A program made the position numbers and the translations under genes. This document shows, one piece after another, positions 8,273 to 15,734 of a stretch of DNA of 62,605 nucleotides. Source of the DNA: Acetobacter malorum (GTDB lineage Bacteria > Pseudomonadota > Alphaproteobacteria > Acetobacterales > Acetobacteraceae). The DNA lies in the NCBI RefSeq assembly GCF_002153605.1, contig NZ_JOPG01000029.1, positions 1-62,605 on the forward strand. Direction: 5' to 3'. How positions within the stretch are numbered: position 1 is the stretch's first letter; each line of letters starts with the position of its first letter. The notes under the pieces were generated by a model that worked only from the letters and a program-made list of their open reading frames with translations, ran no database searches and was not told the DNA's origin.

Positions 8273-8294
8273 CCCATCTTAGATCCCATCTTAT
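8273..8294. repeat. Tandem 10-bp direct repeat upstream of the integrase
   Basis: TCCCATCTTA occurs at 8273-8282 and again at 8285-8294, a period of 12 bases, starting 12 bases upstream of the integrase ATG. On the coding strand it reads TAAGATGGGA twice. The placement suits integrase or excisionase arm-type sites or an autoregulatory operator. No function is shown by sequence alone. The rest of 8295-8440 is AT-richer and holds nothing I recognise. Confidence 0.45.
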
Positions 8295-8440
8295 ATCATG
8301 CGGTTTCGTGTGTCCATGTGCGTCGGCGTGCCTCGTCAATCCGAACTAATAGATTGTTTTTTAGGGTGAAATGCGCTCTAAGGTGTTTTTACGCGCCTTC
8401 AAATTGGCGGACATCCCCTCCGCCATTTCATTACTCCGCC

Positions 8441-9181
8441 TCATATAATTCCTAAACGGATAGCTTTAGCGACTGCGCCGCATGTGGTCTGGCTGCGTAA
8501 TTTCGTACGTGCTGAAGACAGATAGAGACGTATTGCTGCTTCAGAAATGCCGAGCCTTTCACTTATTCTCTGGGCCATCAGGCCTTCTGCGCAGAGTGCA
8601 AGACAATCTTTTTCGCGTGCCGATAAACGCGGGATATCCTGTCTTGATCGCAGCCCGGCTTTGCGGGCCTGCCATTCGTGTAGATAAAGGCCAACCTGGC
8701 TGAATGTTCTTGCATAACAGCTTTTTAAAGGAGGATCGAAGGCGTTCTGGCCCGTTATCGTCAGTATGCCGAGTTCCCCCCGTAGTCCCCGGAGGGGAAT
8801 AGTGAGCCCAGATTCCCCAACGCCATATTCCCGGGATAAATCCATTACGTGCTGTTCGCGGGGCGTACGACAGACGATTTTGGACCATTCAAAAGGTAAA
8901 GCGCTTTCAAAAATTCTGTTCACAGTAGGGTCGTCTTTTAGGAAGCCTTTGGAAAAATAAAGTTCCTGCCAGTTCTCATTATAAGTTGTAAGAATAGAGG
9001 GCGCCTTGCTTTGCTGCGGGATGGAAGAGAGCATGGCATAAGTGATGTTTTCAATACCTGAAGTTTTTTTGATTTCTTCAATAATTTTCAAAACATCATT
9101 TTGTGTTTCAGACTCGTATATATCATCAAAAAGACTATCGTTTATGGTGATGATCTGCGGGTCAAATTCTGAGTTCGTCAT
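8441..9181 (-). CDS. LuxR-family quorum-sensing regulator (GinR-like)
   Basis: This 246-residue protein has an N-terminal autoinducer-binding domain with the acyl-homoserine-lactone pocket residues in place: Trp71 and Tyr75 ('ENWQELYFSKGF'), Asp84-Pro85 ('DDPTV'), Trp99 ('PFEW') and the Gly of 'GESGLTIPLRG'. A C-terminal LuxR helix-turn-helix follows at about 183-243 ('LSAREKDCLALCAEG', then 'ISERLGISEAAIRLYL'). The recognition helix ('AAIRLYLSSARTKL') departs from the usual 'TVKFHLSNA' pattern. The gene lies 63 bases downstream of the luxI-type gene and in the same direction, as ginI-ginR in Gluconacetobacter intermedius, where the system restrains oxidative fermentation. Regulation of similar targets here is inference. 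Confidence 0.93.
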   Translation of the reverse strand: MTNSEFDPQIITINDSLFDDIYESETQNDVLKIIEEIKKTSGIENITYAMLSSIPQQSKAPSILTTYNENWQELYFSKGFLKDDPTVNRIFESALPFEWSKIVCRTPREQHVMDLSREYGVGESGLTIPLRGLRGELGILTITGQNAFDPPLKSCYARTFSQVGLYLHEWQARKAGLRSRQDIPRLSAREKDCLALCAEGLMAQRISERLGISEAAIRLYLSSARTKLRSQTTCGAVAKAIRLGII

Positions 9182-9244
9182 ACAGCACAGACACCATTCA
9201 GAGGATGGGTCTGATACTGTACGAGCGAGGTTGAAGGGTGTCTA

Positions 9245-9823
9245 TTATGCGGCGAGGGCGTATCGATGCGCGATGTCGTGCATGCGGGGTTCTGACATTT
9301 CAAACGTCCCCAGCACGATAGGTTTGCCATCCCATTCAGATGTTGTAACCGGGATAGGATCCCATCCTGAGCGCATCAGAATGCGATACATCGGTTTAAA
9401 AAATACACCAGTTACAATATCAATTCCTGCATCCAGGCATATTTCGGAAAGCTTTACAAAAAGTTCTCCAGTATAGGATGCCGGGTCTCCTTTCCGGTAT
9501 GTTGCGCAATACCTCGTCACTTCCCAAATGTTTGCGCCGTAGATATCGGGGCAGTTGGGGAAGAAGCGATAGAAAACGTTTCGCAGCATTGTCGGGCCAG
9601 TTGTTGGCAGAAGTCTGATGGACGTAGCATGCGACCCGTCCGGACGTTCTACGACAATGTAAAGAGGATTATATTGCCGGTCATATTCATCTTCTTCTCT
9701 TTCATGTTCAACTTTCACATCCCAATTCATGCGTGTGTGAAAGACATCTGCCCGCGCCCGGACCATGTTTTCATAGGTTCTGTAATTTTTCATTCTTTCT
9801 GAGAATGTGAATACTTTAATCAT
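9245..9823 (-). CDS. LuxI-family acyl-homoserine-lactone synthase (GinI-like)
   Basis: The enzyme makes N-acyl-homoserine lactone from S-adenosylmethionine and acyl-ACP. Started at ATG 9823 (MIKVFTFSER, 192 residues), all invariant LuxI residues fall at their canonical positions: Arg24, Phe28, Trp34, Glu43, Asp45, Asp48, Arg70, Glu101 and Arg104. This is the main reason for choosing this start over ATG 9835 or 9877. The substrate-pocket segment reads 'RLLPTTGPTML', as in true synthases. Neither start has a strong Shine-Dalgarno. It is followed by the luxR-type gene. The acyl chain cannot be predicted from what I can see. Confidence 0.94.
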   Translation of the reverse strand: MIKVFTFSERMKNYRTYENMVRARADVFHTRMNWDVKVEHEREEDEYDRQYNPLYIVVERPDGSHATSIRLLPTTGPTMLRNVFYRFFPNCPDIYGANIWEVTRYCATYRKGDPASYTGELFVKLSEICLDAGIDIVTGVFFKPMYRILMRSGWDPIPVTTSEWDGKPIVLGTFEMSEPRMHDIAHRYALAA

Positions 9824-9835
9824 GACACTATCCAT

Positions 9836-10172
9836 TAGGTTGCGGATAATGAAAATTAACTTTCTTCGGAGAAACAAAAATATATCAATTGTAATATATT
9901 CATTTATATGCGGTTATTTTGTATCATGGTGGTCTTTCTGTCTTTCATAATTATTAACTATTTTACATGTTTATGCTGACGTGAATATTTGAATTTTCCA
10001 TCCGACTAGGTGCGGAATTTTGGAAGCCGTTTGCAGATTTTGGGTGTGAGAGAAAACGAAGCGCTTTGCCAGGCGTTGAAGAGCACCTTAGGGAAGGGGC
10101 AGGTCGTTTTTTTTTAAGTTAGGAGAGAGTGGGCAAGAGTTCACTCTCTTTGAAAGATGAGGAAGCACAGGG
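9836..10172. promoter_or_regulatory. Divergent intergenic region upstream of the LuxI gene
   Basis: These 337 bases separate the luxI-type gene (minus) from the PGPGW protein gene (plus). The part next to luxI (9840-10000) is strikingly AT-rich compared with the surroundings and should carry its promoter. I looked for a lux-box-like dyad of about 20 bp and found no convincing one. Near the other end a good ribosome site (AGGAAG at about 10159) precedes ATG 10173, and a self-complementary GAGAGTG...CACTCTC pair (10125-10131 / 10142-10148) lies just upstream of it. Confidence 0.35.
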
Positions 10173-10496
10173 ATGGCAATTGAACACGATATCGCTCAGG
10201 AGATTAAGGACCGCGAAAGACGCATAGAACTCCTGGTCAAACGGTTACCCGCCCGCATGCAGGATGCTGTTCACTGGCTGCGCCGACCACAGGCGCGCTG
10301 GGTGCGTATGCCTGCGGGCGTGTTCTTTATTCTGGGTGGGTGCCTGGCTATTCTGCCTGTGTTTGGAGTGTGGATGCTGCCACTCGGTTTTTTGCTGCTG
10401 TCTGACGACGTTCCCCCGTTACAGCGTCTCACTAATAAAGCGTTGGCATGGGTTGAAGCCAAACGACCCCATTGGATGGGGTTGCCGAAATTGTAA
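10173..10496 (+). CDS. Small PGPGW-type membrane protein (conserved, unknown role)
   Basis: This 107-residue protein has a charged N-terminal helix ('EIKDRERRIELLVKRLP'), then a hydrophobic hairpin around 'VFFILGGCLAILPVFGVWMLPLGFLLLSDDVPPL', and a short basic tail. The 'LP.FG.WMLPLG..LLS.D.P.L' signature is that of a conserved alphaproteobacterial family (PGPGW-like, often mis-annotated as a tryptophan synthase beta-like protein). The function is unknown; the sequence supports only an inner-membrane location. A good AGGAAG ribosome site precedes ATG 10173. It appears to be a single-gene unit. Confidence 0.75.
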   Translation: MAIEHDIAQEIKDRERRIELLVKRLPARMQDAVHWLRRPQARWVRMPAGVFFILGGCLAILPVFGVWMLPLGFLLLSDDVPPLQRLTNKALAWVEAKRPHWMGLPKL

Positions 10497-10546
10497 AAAA
10501 GTCCAGAGCGGGGTCGGTTAGATTACAGGATTACTGCTACTTTGAG

Positions 10547-10947
10547 TTAACGAGCTTCTTCCATTTTAACATCGTCAGCCTTCAGATCTGGAACAATGTC
10601 TTTTTCCGGCTGACAGGGAAAAGAAGGACGTGTCACTTCAGGCTGTTCTTCCTGATCGGTTTTGTCCGCAGGGGGCTGGTGAGGGTGTGGGCGAAAGCCG
10701 TTCATGGCCTGCCGCATGCCCATCCCTGCTAATCCGCCTGCCATATTGCCTGCCCCCGGAATGACCCCAAGGCAGCGGGCAGCATTGTTTGCATGGCATT
10801 TCCCACCTCTATCCTGCCGTGGAATGCGCCTTGATGAGCAGGGACTGTGTTTTGGCAAGTGCTTTCAGCAGTTTTTTCTTTATGGCTGGCACAGCCCGTT
10901 ATGCTGAGGCTGAGCACGACAGTGCCAATACGTAAACGTCTGATCAT
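10547..10947 (-). pseudogene. Frameshifted lipoprotein gene
   Basis: From ATG 10947 a classical lipoprotein signal is read ('MIRRLRIGTVVLSLSITGCA', Cys at residue 19). Beyond it the reading makes sense only when frames are switched: 'KLLKALAKTQSLLIKAHSTAG' lies in one frame, 'GNAMQTMLPAALGS' in another, and a Met/Gly then Pro/Glu-rich tail ending '...DLKADDVKMEEAR' (stop at 10547) in the third. The pieces lie in order without large gaps, as expected for a gene of about 130 codons that has acquired several small indels. Sequencing error is the alternative. No homologue is recognised. Confidence 0.45.
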
Positions 10948-11134
10948 GGGAAACCTTTGTCATCAGGATCGTTTCATACAGGCCATGCGTGTATGAGCCT
11001 TTTCCATAAAGGTGATGATTTTTGCTTTGGGAAGAGGAGCTTTTCATTATTTCAAAAATGAAAAGAATGGAGCCCGGACAAACTTTTGCCACACCCCCGG
11101 CGGAACAGTGATCATGTTACAGATGAGGTCTCTT

Positions 11135-11635
11135 ATGAAGACAAAATTTATCCTTGCTCTGGCCCTCGGGTGTTTTGCAGTAGCAGCCCCCCAGTCCTAT
11201 GCTGACCCACGTGGTCAGGGCGGGCCGGGCGGCCATGGCGGGCCCGGTGGCCCCGGTGGTGGTGGCCAGCACGGAAACCGTGGTCCCAACATGGGCAATG
11301 GTCGCGGCGGCCCGCAGCAGGCTTATGATATGAACCGCAGATGGAGCCGTGGCGAACGCTATGATGGCCCGCGTGAAGCACGCTGGATGGTGAATGACTG
11401 GCGGCGTCAGCCTGGCCTGTGGGCTCCCCCGAGCGGGTATCAGTGGATGCGTTACGGAAACCAGTTCCTGCTGACGGCTCTGACGACCGGCATTATTGCG
11501 GGCGTCGTAAATGCAGGCATGACGGCGGTTACACCGGCTGTTCCCGTTGTTCCAGCTACCCCGATGGTGCCGGTTGCCCCCGGTTATCCTGTGCAGCAGG
11601 GCTATCCGACCGGGAACTATGGCAGCCCGTACTGA
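11135..11635 (+). CDS. RcnB-family periplasmic protein
   Basis: This 166-residue protein has a signal peptide ('MKTKFILALALGCFAVAAPQ', cleaved near 'SYA'), then a Gly/Pro-rich low-complexity stretch (about residues 27-62), then the RcnB domain: 'RWSRGERYDG', 'VNDWRRQPGLWAPPSGYQW' and 'YGNQFLLTALTTGIIAGVV'. A Pro/Val/Tyr-rich tail ends it. E. coli RcnB is a periplasmic factor affecting nickel/cobalt efflux; in alphaproteobacteria the family is expanded and the role is mostly unknown. ATG 11135 is chosen because of the signal peptide and the GAGG ribosome site about 8 bases upstream; earlier in-frame ATGs give a non-signal extension. Confidence 0.88.
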   Translation: MKTKFILALALGCFAVAAPQSYADPRGQGGPGGHGGPGGPGGGGQHGNRGPNMGNGRGGPQQAYDMNRRWSRGERYDGPREARWMVNDWRRQPGLWAPPSGYQWMRYGNQFLLTALTTGIIAGVVNAGMTAVTPAVPVVPATPMVPVAPGYPVQQGYPTGNYGSPY

Positions 11636-11700
11636 AGCACAAGCCTGAAAGACGTTTCTGAAAAAAACGGATTTCAGGGTGCGTCATCCGTCTATCCATA

Positions 11701-11741
11701 AAAAAGGGGATGCAGCCAGATCTGGCGCATCCCCTTTTTTG
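11701..11741. terminator. Bidirectional rho-independent terminator between rcnB-like gene and gabT
   Basis: A stem of AAAAAGGGGATGC paired with GCATCCCCTTTTTT encloses AGCCAGATCTGGC, itself partly self-complementary. There are T runs on both strands, so it can end the plus-strand RcnB transcript and the minus-strand gabT transcript. Confidence 0.9.
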
Positions 11742-11765
11742 TAACTTCTCGGGCTCTGTCAGGCG

Positions 11766-13052
11766 TTATGCCTTCGCCGCTTCTGCCAGCGTCTGTTCAA
11801 TCAGGTCCAGGCCTTCATCCAGCAGGGCATCAGAAGCGGTCAGGGGGGTAAGAATGCGAATGGTCGCGCCTTTCACACCACAAGCCAGCAGGATCAGCCC
11901 TTTTTCACAAGCCAGGGCACAGAGTTTGCCCGCAGCACCTGCGCGCTGTTCTGTGCCGCCGTGGGTTTCCAGAATATCAAACGCCACCATCGCTCCCAGC
12001 CCACGCGGCATGCTGACGGGCAGGAGATCGGTGCGTTTGTACCAGCTTTCAATGCGGGCGCGCAGGCGCTCACCCATGGCGTTGGCGCGGTCCAGAAGCT
12101 TTTCTTCTTCAATCACATCCAGCACGGCAAGGGCAGCGGCACAGGCCAGCGGCGCGCCAGCGTAGGTGCCACCAAGGCCACCGGGCGGAACGGAATCCAT
12201 CAGGTCTGCGCGACCAATCACACCTGAAATGGGCAGGCCACCTCCAAGAGATTTTGCAACCGAGACCAGATCCGGCTCAACGCCGGAATGTTCAATGCCA
12301 AACATCTTGCCGGTACGGGCAAAACCGCTCTGCACTTCGTCGGCAATCAGCTTGATACCGTGTTCATCGCACAGGCGGCGCAGTTCTTTCAGGAGAGCTG
12401 TGGGGGCGACACGGAAACCACCTTCACCCTGCACAGGTTCAATAATAATGGCCGCGACCTGCGTGGGGGCAATATCCGCCGCAAATAGGAAGTGCAGCAT
12501 TTTCAGGCTGTCTTCAACGCTCACATCACTGTCAGGGAAGGGGATGTGGTAAACCTGACCGGGGAGCGTTCCGAAAGGGGCTTTGTAAGGGAGCACTTTT
12601 CCTGTCATGGCAGAAGCCAGCAGGGTGCGGCCATGAAAGCCGCCACAAAATGCAATGACGCCATTTCGACCTGTTGCGGCGCGAGCAATTTTCACTGCGT
12701 TTTCCGTGGCTTCTCCACCCGTGGAGAAGAAAATGGTCTTGGCCGGGCCGGAGAAGGGCGCGCGTGCGTTCAGTTTTTCTGCCAGCTCAATATAGGACTC
12801 GTAGGGGGAAACCTGAAAAGCCGTATGCGTGAACCGCTCAAGCTGCGCTTTGACGGCGGCCATAACCTTGGGGTGACGGTGCCCGACATTCAGCACTGCA
12901 ATGCCGCCGCCGAAATCAATATAACGACGACCTTCCACGTCCCACAGTTCCGCGTTTTCGGCACGGTCTGCAAAAATAGGGGTGGAAGAGGCTACGCCAC
13001 GGGGCACGGCATTGGCCCGGCGGGTCAGAAGGTCCTTGTTTGTTGTGCTCAT
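11766..13052 (-). CDS. gabT: 4-aminobutyrate aminotransferase
   Basis: This class III PLP-dependent aminotransferase has 428 residues and converts 4-aminobutyrate plus 2-oxoglutarate to succinate semialdehyde plus glutamate. Visible motifs: 'GGGIAVLNVGHRHP' near the N-terminus, 'FFSTGGEATENAVKIAR' (cofactor phosphate region), 'GFHGRTLLASAMTG', 'IIIEPVQGEGGF', 'LIADEVQSGFARTGKMF' (Asp to the pyridine nitrogen) and 'SVAKSLGGGLPISG' with the Schiff-base lysine. ATG 13052 has a GGAG ribosome site; the frame is open upstream but without family similarity. No gabD (succinate semialdehyde dehydrogenase) is adjacent. The LysR gene upstream on the same strand is a likely regulator. Confidence 0.92.
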   Translation of the reverse strand: MSTTNKDLLTRRANAVPRGVASSTPIFADRAENAELWDVEGRRYIDFGGGIAVLNVGHRHPKVMAAVKAQLERFTHTAFQVSPYESYIELAEKLNARAPFSGPAKTIFFSTGGEATENAVKIARAATGRNGVIAFCGGFHGRTLLASAMTGKVLPYKAPFGTLPGQVYHIPFPDSDVSVEDSLKMLHFLFAADIAPTQVAAIIIEPVQGEGGFRVAPTALLKELRRLCDEHGIKLIADEVQSGFARTGKMFGIEHSGVEPDLVSVAKSLGGGLPISGVIGRADLMDSVPPGGLGGTYAGAPLACAAALAVLDVIEEEKLLDRANAMGERLRARIESWYKRTDLLPVSMPRGLGAMVAFDILETHGGTEQRAGAAGKLCALACEKGLILLACGVKGATIRILTPLTASDALLDEGLDLIEQTLAEAAKA

Positions 13053-13197
13053 GCCGTCTGGCTCCTGAAAAAGAAGGCTGCGTAGAAGAAGCAACCCGAC
13101 AGAATTGTTTCAATCTCGTAAGTGGTTTTCAGGTAGCGCGGGAGGCGATTTTTTCTTGCCGGCGTGGTGACCGATTGTCACCGTGTCTGCGGGCGCA

Positions 13198-14133
13198 TCA
13201 GGACGCTAGTCTTTCTCTTGAGATTTCCTCCAGAAGCCAATCCCGGAACAGGCTCAGGCCCCGGTTTTCCCAGCCTCGGTCTGTGGTGCGCAGTACATAG
13301 GAGCCGAGGGGTATATTCTGGATGGGTGTCCGGGTTGGCTGGATGCGAATCAGGCGGCCTGTTTCCAGATCATCCCCCAGCAGGAACGGGTTGCTCAGGG
13401 CAATGCCTTCCCCGGCACGGGCGGCGGCCAGCGTAATATGCGCCTGCCAGAGGCGGCCTGCGCAGGGAATGGTTTTGGCTGGTACCTGCTGGGCCTGAAA
13501 CCACAAACGCCATTCAGCTTCATCTTCCTCTTGCAGAAGGGGAGCGTGGAGCAGATCAGCGATCGTTTCTGGCTGGCCGCCGAGTGCAGCCAGACCAGCA
13601 GGGGAGATCACTGGAAAAACCGGAGGCCGCGCAATATCGACGCTGCACAGGCCCCGCAGGGTGAGAGCGGCATTCGTATCCCGTACATAGCAAATATCTG
13701 CATGCGTTTCAGCCGCAATGCCGGTGGCGTGAAAAGCGGTGTTCGCATCAATCGGGCGGAGCAGAAAATCCATGCGCGGATAGGTCCGGCGGAACGCGGC
13801 AAGGCGCGGTAATAACCAGTGATACGCAAAGCCGTGTACGCAGGTCACAGTCAGGCTGGGTGTCTGCTGCCGGATCTCTGCGGTTGCTCGTGCCAGTCCA
13901 TCCAGATGAGGGAGAATCTGAGTGTAGTAGGTCTGCCCTGCCGGTGTAAGGCCGCCTGTGGTGCGATTGCGGAGCGGTGTGCCGAGTATCTGTTCAAGGT
14001 CGCGCACGTGTCGGCTCACGGCGGCGTGGTCCACGCGCAGTTCCGCAGCCGCACGCCGAATGCCCCCGGTGCGGGCAAAGGCAGCAAAAGCATTGAGGGC
14101 AGCCAGAGGGGGGATGCGGTATCGCTGGTCCAT
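13198..14133 (-). CDS. LysR-family transcriptional regulator, GcvA-like
   Basis: This 311-residue regulator has an N-terminal winged helix-turn-helix: 'PPLAALNAFAAFARTGGIR', 'AAAELRVDHAAVSRHVRDL', 'LRNRTTGGLTPAG'. The effector-binding domain follows ('LTVTCVHGFAYHWLLPRLAAF', 'RPIDANTAF'). The 'L.AL.AFEA..R.GS...AA.EL.V...AVS.....LE' pattern places it with GcvA/AmpR-type members. ATG 14133 starts the domain directly; the frame upstream to 14292 is open but reads as non-conserved sequence. It lies 145 bases upstream of gabT and in the same direction, so control of gabT or of an adjacent unit is plausible. Confidence 0.88.
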   Translation of the reverse strand: MDQRYRIPPLAALNAFAAFARTGGIRRAAAELRVDHAAVSRHVRDLEQILGTPLRNRTTGGLTPAGQTYYTQILPHLDGLARATAEIRQQTPSLTVTCVHGFAYHWLLPRLAAFRRTYPRMDFLLRPIDANTAFHATGIAAETHADICYVRDTNAALTLRGLCSVDIARPPVFPVISPAGLAALGGQPETIADLLHAPLLQEEDEAEWRLWFQAQQVPAKTIPCAGRLWQAHITLAAARAGEGIALSNPFLLGDDLETGRLIRIQPTRTPIQNIPLGSYVLRTTDRGWENRGLSLFRDWLLEEISRERLAS

Positions 14134-14610
14134 AGGGCGCAAGAGAACTGTTGAGCCTGCTACTTGGGCGCAAAATGGCTTGCGTGCAAGGGAATGGCGC
14201 GAGGGTGGGATGCGGTGCGACTCCCCACCTTTCCTGAGGGTAAGCATGGCCTGCAAAGCGCAAAGCAAAATTTTTTTGTGAAAAAAGAGCAAAAATCCCG
14301 GAAAACTGCCAGTTTTACATCACGAAATCGTCATGCCTGAAATTTAATCAATTGCTTTGAAAGTGATCTATTCGTTCGGCTGGAACACCTCCGCCGATCA
14401 CGACTGCCCGTTTTTTATACTACAAATATTATCGGGGTATGGTGATAAAATACAGTGCTTGTTTGAAATGATTACTGGAAGATCAGGTTTTAAAAAGAGT
14501 GATTAACTCTGCATTTTCTGAATATCTGAGTTCTTTTATTTTCCTGTTGCGTCAGTGAAGGGAGGTGTGGTTTTAGCCGTCCACACGAAAACTCCATAGG
14601 AAAATACATA
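14134..14610. promoter_or_regulatory. Long intergenic region with 5' leader of a 43-residue peptide gene
   Basis: These 477 bases lie between the LysR gene and the small ORF at 14611. The middle (14320-14560) is AT-rich and should contain the divergent promoters. Just before the peptide gene an inverted repeat GTGTGG (14565-14570) / CCACAC (14581-14586) could form a hairpin in the leader, followed by TAGGAAAA as ribosome site. No other coding sequence was recognised. Confidence 0.4.
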
Positions 14611-14742
14611 ATGCTTATTCAGGTTGTTAATGACTCCATTTCCGCGGCCATGCAGGTTGCCCCGATGGCCCCGATGCTTGCCTTCCTGCCGATTGTTGCC
14701 ATGCTGATGCTGGCTACTGCGTTTTCTGACCGTACAGCCTGA
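14611..14742 (+). CDS. 43-residue hydrophobic peptide (predicted small membrane protein)
   Basis: The reading ATG 14611 to TGA 14740-14742 gives 43 residues. The N-terminus is amphipathic ('MLIQVVNDSISAAMQVAPMA'), followed by one hydrophobic helix ('PMLAFLPIVAMLMLATAFS') and a short basic end ('DRTA'). It is methionine-rich (7 of 43). A Shine-Dalgarno-like AGGAAA lies 8 to 10 bases upstream. It stands alone between two long non-coding stretches, with an upstream hairpin and a large downstream hairpin. The tidy start, ribosome site and single-helix layout support a real small membrane protein. I recognise no family. Confidence 0.6.
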   Translation: MLIQVVNDSISAAMQVAPMAPMLAFLPIVAMLMLATAFSDRTA

Positions 14743-14824
14743 GCCGCTTACGCGTTTCAGTCTGTTTTCCCCTGTGTCATTCTGCTGTGGCGCTGTGCCA
14801 CACTACTAAGGTGAACACAGGTGT

Positions 14825-14860
14825 CCGGACCGTCATTCCTGAGGGATGACGTCAGTCCGG
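14825..14860 (+). terminator. Strong hairpin downstream of the 43-residue peptide gene
   Basis: CCGGACCGTCAT (14825-14836) pairs with ATGACG and GTCCGG (14846-14851, 14855-14860) around a 9-base loop, leaving a 3-base bulge (TCA). There is no T run on either side, so it is not a classic intrinsic terminator. It may be a processing or stability element, or part of an RNA in 14743-15029, where nothing else was recognised. Confidence 0.45.
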
Positions 14861-15029
14861 GGCGGGCCGCCTGCCAGAGCAGAGCCCGACTTTGCTGCCC
14901 TGCGCAGCCTTTTCCCTTTTTGCAGCCGTACCCAGTGTCCTGCATCTTCCCTGACAGATGTTTCTGTTTAAAACCGGCTGATCCGTCTTTTAATTAAGGC
15001 GTGTTGTTCACCACGGCTCGGGGCTACAC

Positions 15030-15584
15030 ATGCAGGATCTTTTTAACGCGCATCATGTCGGGAATTCCCGACCGCTGGGTTTGTCTGACGACGTTGTCAG
15101 CACCGCAACCTATGGCGGCCCAGACCAGTGCTACCGTTATACGCTCAAACGTGTGTGGGATGCGTCGCGCCCCGTTGTGATGTGGCTAATGATGAATCCC
15201 TCCGTTGCGACGGAAGTGGGGGACGACCGCACAGTGGCCAAATGCCAGCGTTATGCCCGCGCATGGGGTTATGGCGGTATTCTGGTGGGCAATACGTTTG
15301 CCTATCGCTGCACCGACCAGAAGCGCCTGCTGGAAACGCCTGACCCGGTGGGACCGGAGAATGATGCCGCTCTTCTGGAGATGGCGCGCGAGGCGGACCT
15401 GGTGATTGCGGCCTACGGCTCCCCCCAGCATAAGGCCCTGCGCGACCGTGGCCCTGCCGTTGTGCATACGCTCCAGCAGCATGGCATTGCGGTGTATGCC
15501 ATGAAAGTGGGGGTCAATGGTCGCCCCTGTCACCCACTTTATCTGCCCGCCGCCCTTAAGCCTGTACTGCTGCCTGCGTCCTGA
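15030..15584 (+). CDS. DUF1643 domain protein
   Basis: This 184-residue protein matches the DUF1643 family along its length: 'CYRYTLKRVWD', 'VVMWLMMNPSVATEVGDDRTV' (the family's 'MLNPS.A....D.T' signature), 'CQRYARAWGYGGILVGNTFAY', 'DPVGPENDAALLEMA' and 'VIAAYGS'. The C-terminal region after 'VYAMKVGVNGRPCHPLYL' is the usual end of the family. Biochemical function is unknown; the cytoplasmic, soluble layout suggests an enzyme. It appears monocistronic, with a hairpin-rich gap before the aminopeptidase gene. Confidence 0.85.
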   Translation: MQDLFNAHHVGNSRPLGLSDDVVSTATYGGPDQCYRYTLKRVWDASRPVVMWLMMNPSVATEVGDDRTVAKCQRYARAWGYGGILVGNTFAYRCTDQKRLLETPDPVGPENDAALLEMAREADLVIAAYGSPQHKALRDRGPAVVHTLQQHGIAVYAMKVGVNGRPCHPLYLPAALKPVLLPAS

Positions 15585-15734
15585 TCAGGGTTGCGTGGCG
15601 GCTCAGACGGTTGACGAAAGCCCGCCTTCAGTATCCGATCAGCAGGACGTAGGTCAGGCCGCACCACAGTCCATGCGGCAGGGCCGGGAATACGGCGAGG
15701 ATGCATGCCTCGCACCTGTAAGGGAAGGATTGGA
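15585..15734 (+). promoter_or_regulatory. Hairpin-rich leader upstream of the M29 aminopeptidase
   Basis: Three stems can be drawn by eye: GGCGGCT / AGCCCGCC (15597-15603 / 15619-15626, one bulge), GCCGCA / TGCGGC (15658-15663 / 15674-15679) and CGAGG / CCTCG (15696-15700 / 15708-15712). An outer TGATC / GATCA pair could close the first domain. The ribosome site (AAGGGAAGG) follows directly. It may be a structured 5' leader. A stretch GGGAATACGG with a later CTGTAAG recalls parts of cobalamin riboswitches, but the order and spacing do not fit. Confidence 0.35.

Noticed and set aside
9836..10172. A lux box upstream of the LuxI gene
   Set aside because: Partly symmetrical stretches exist near 9990-10020 but none gives a convincing 18-20 bp dyad when both arms are compared.
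11207..11320. Short GGC/CCC-rich repeats inside the RcnB-like gene as a possible repeat array
   Set aside because: They encode the Gly/Pro-rich linker and are explained by low-complexity protein sequence.
14757..14945. Minus-strand 62-codon reading in the gap after the small peptide gene
   Set aside because: No ribosome site and no family pattern; it covers the large hairpin, which explains the sequence better.
15585..15734. Cobalamin riboswitch before the aminopeptidase gene
   Set aside because: Only fragments (GGGAATACGG, CTGTAAG) recall the B12 box region; the rest of the consensus and its order are missing.
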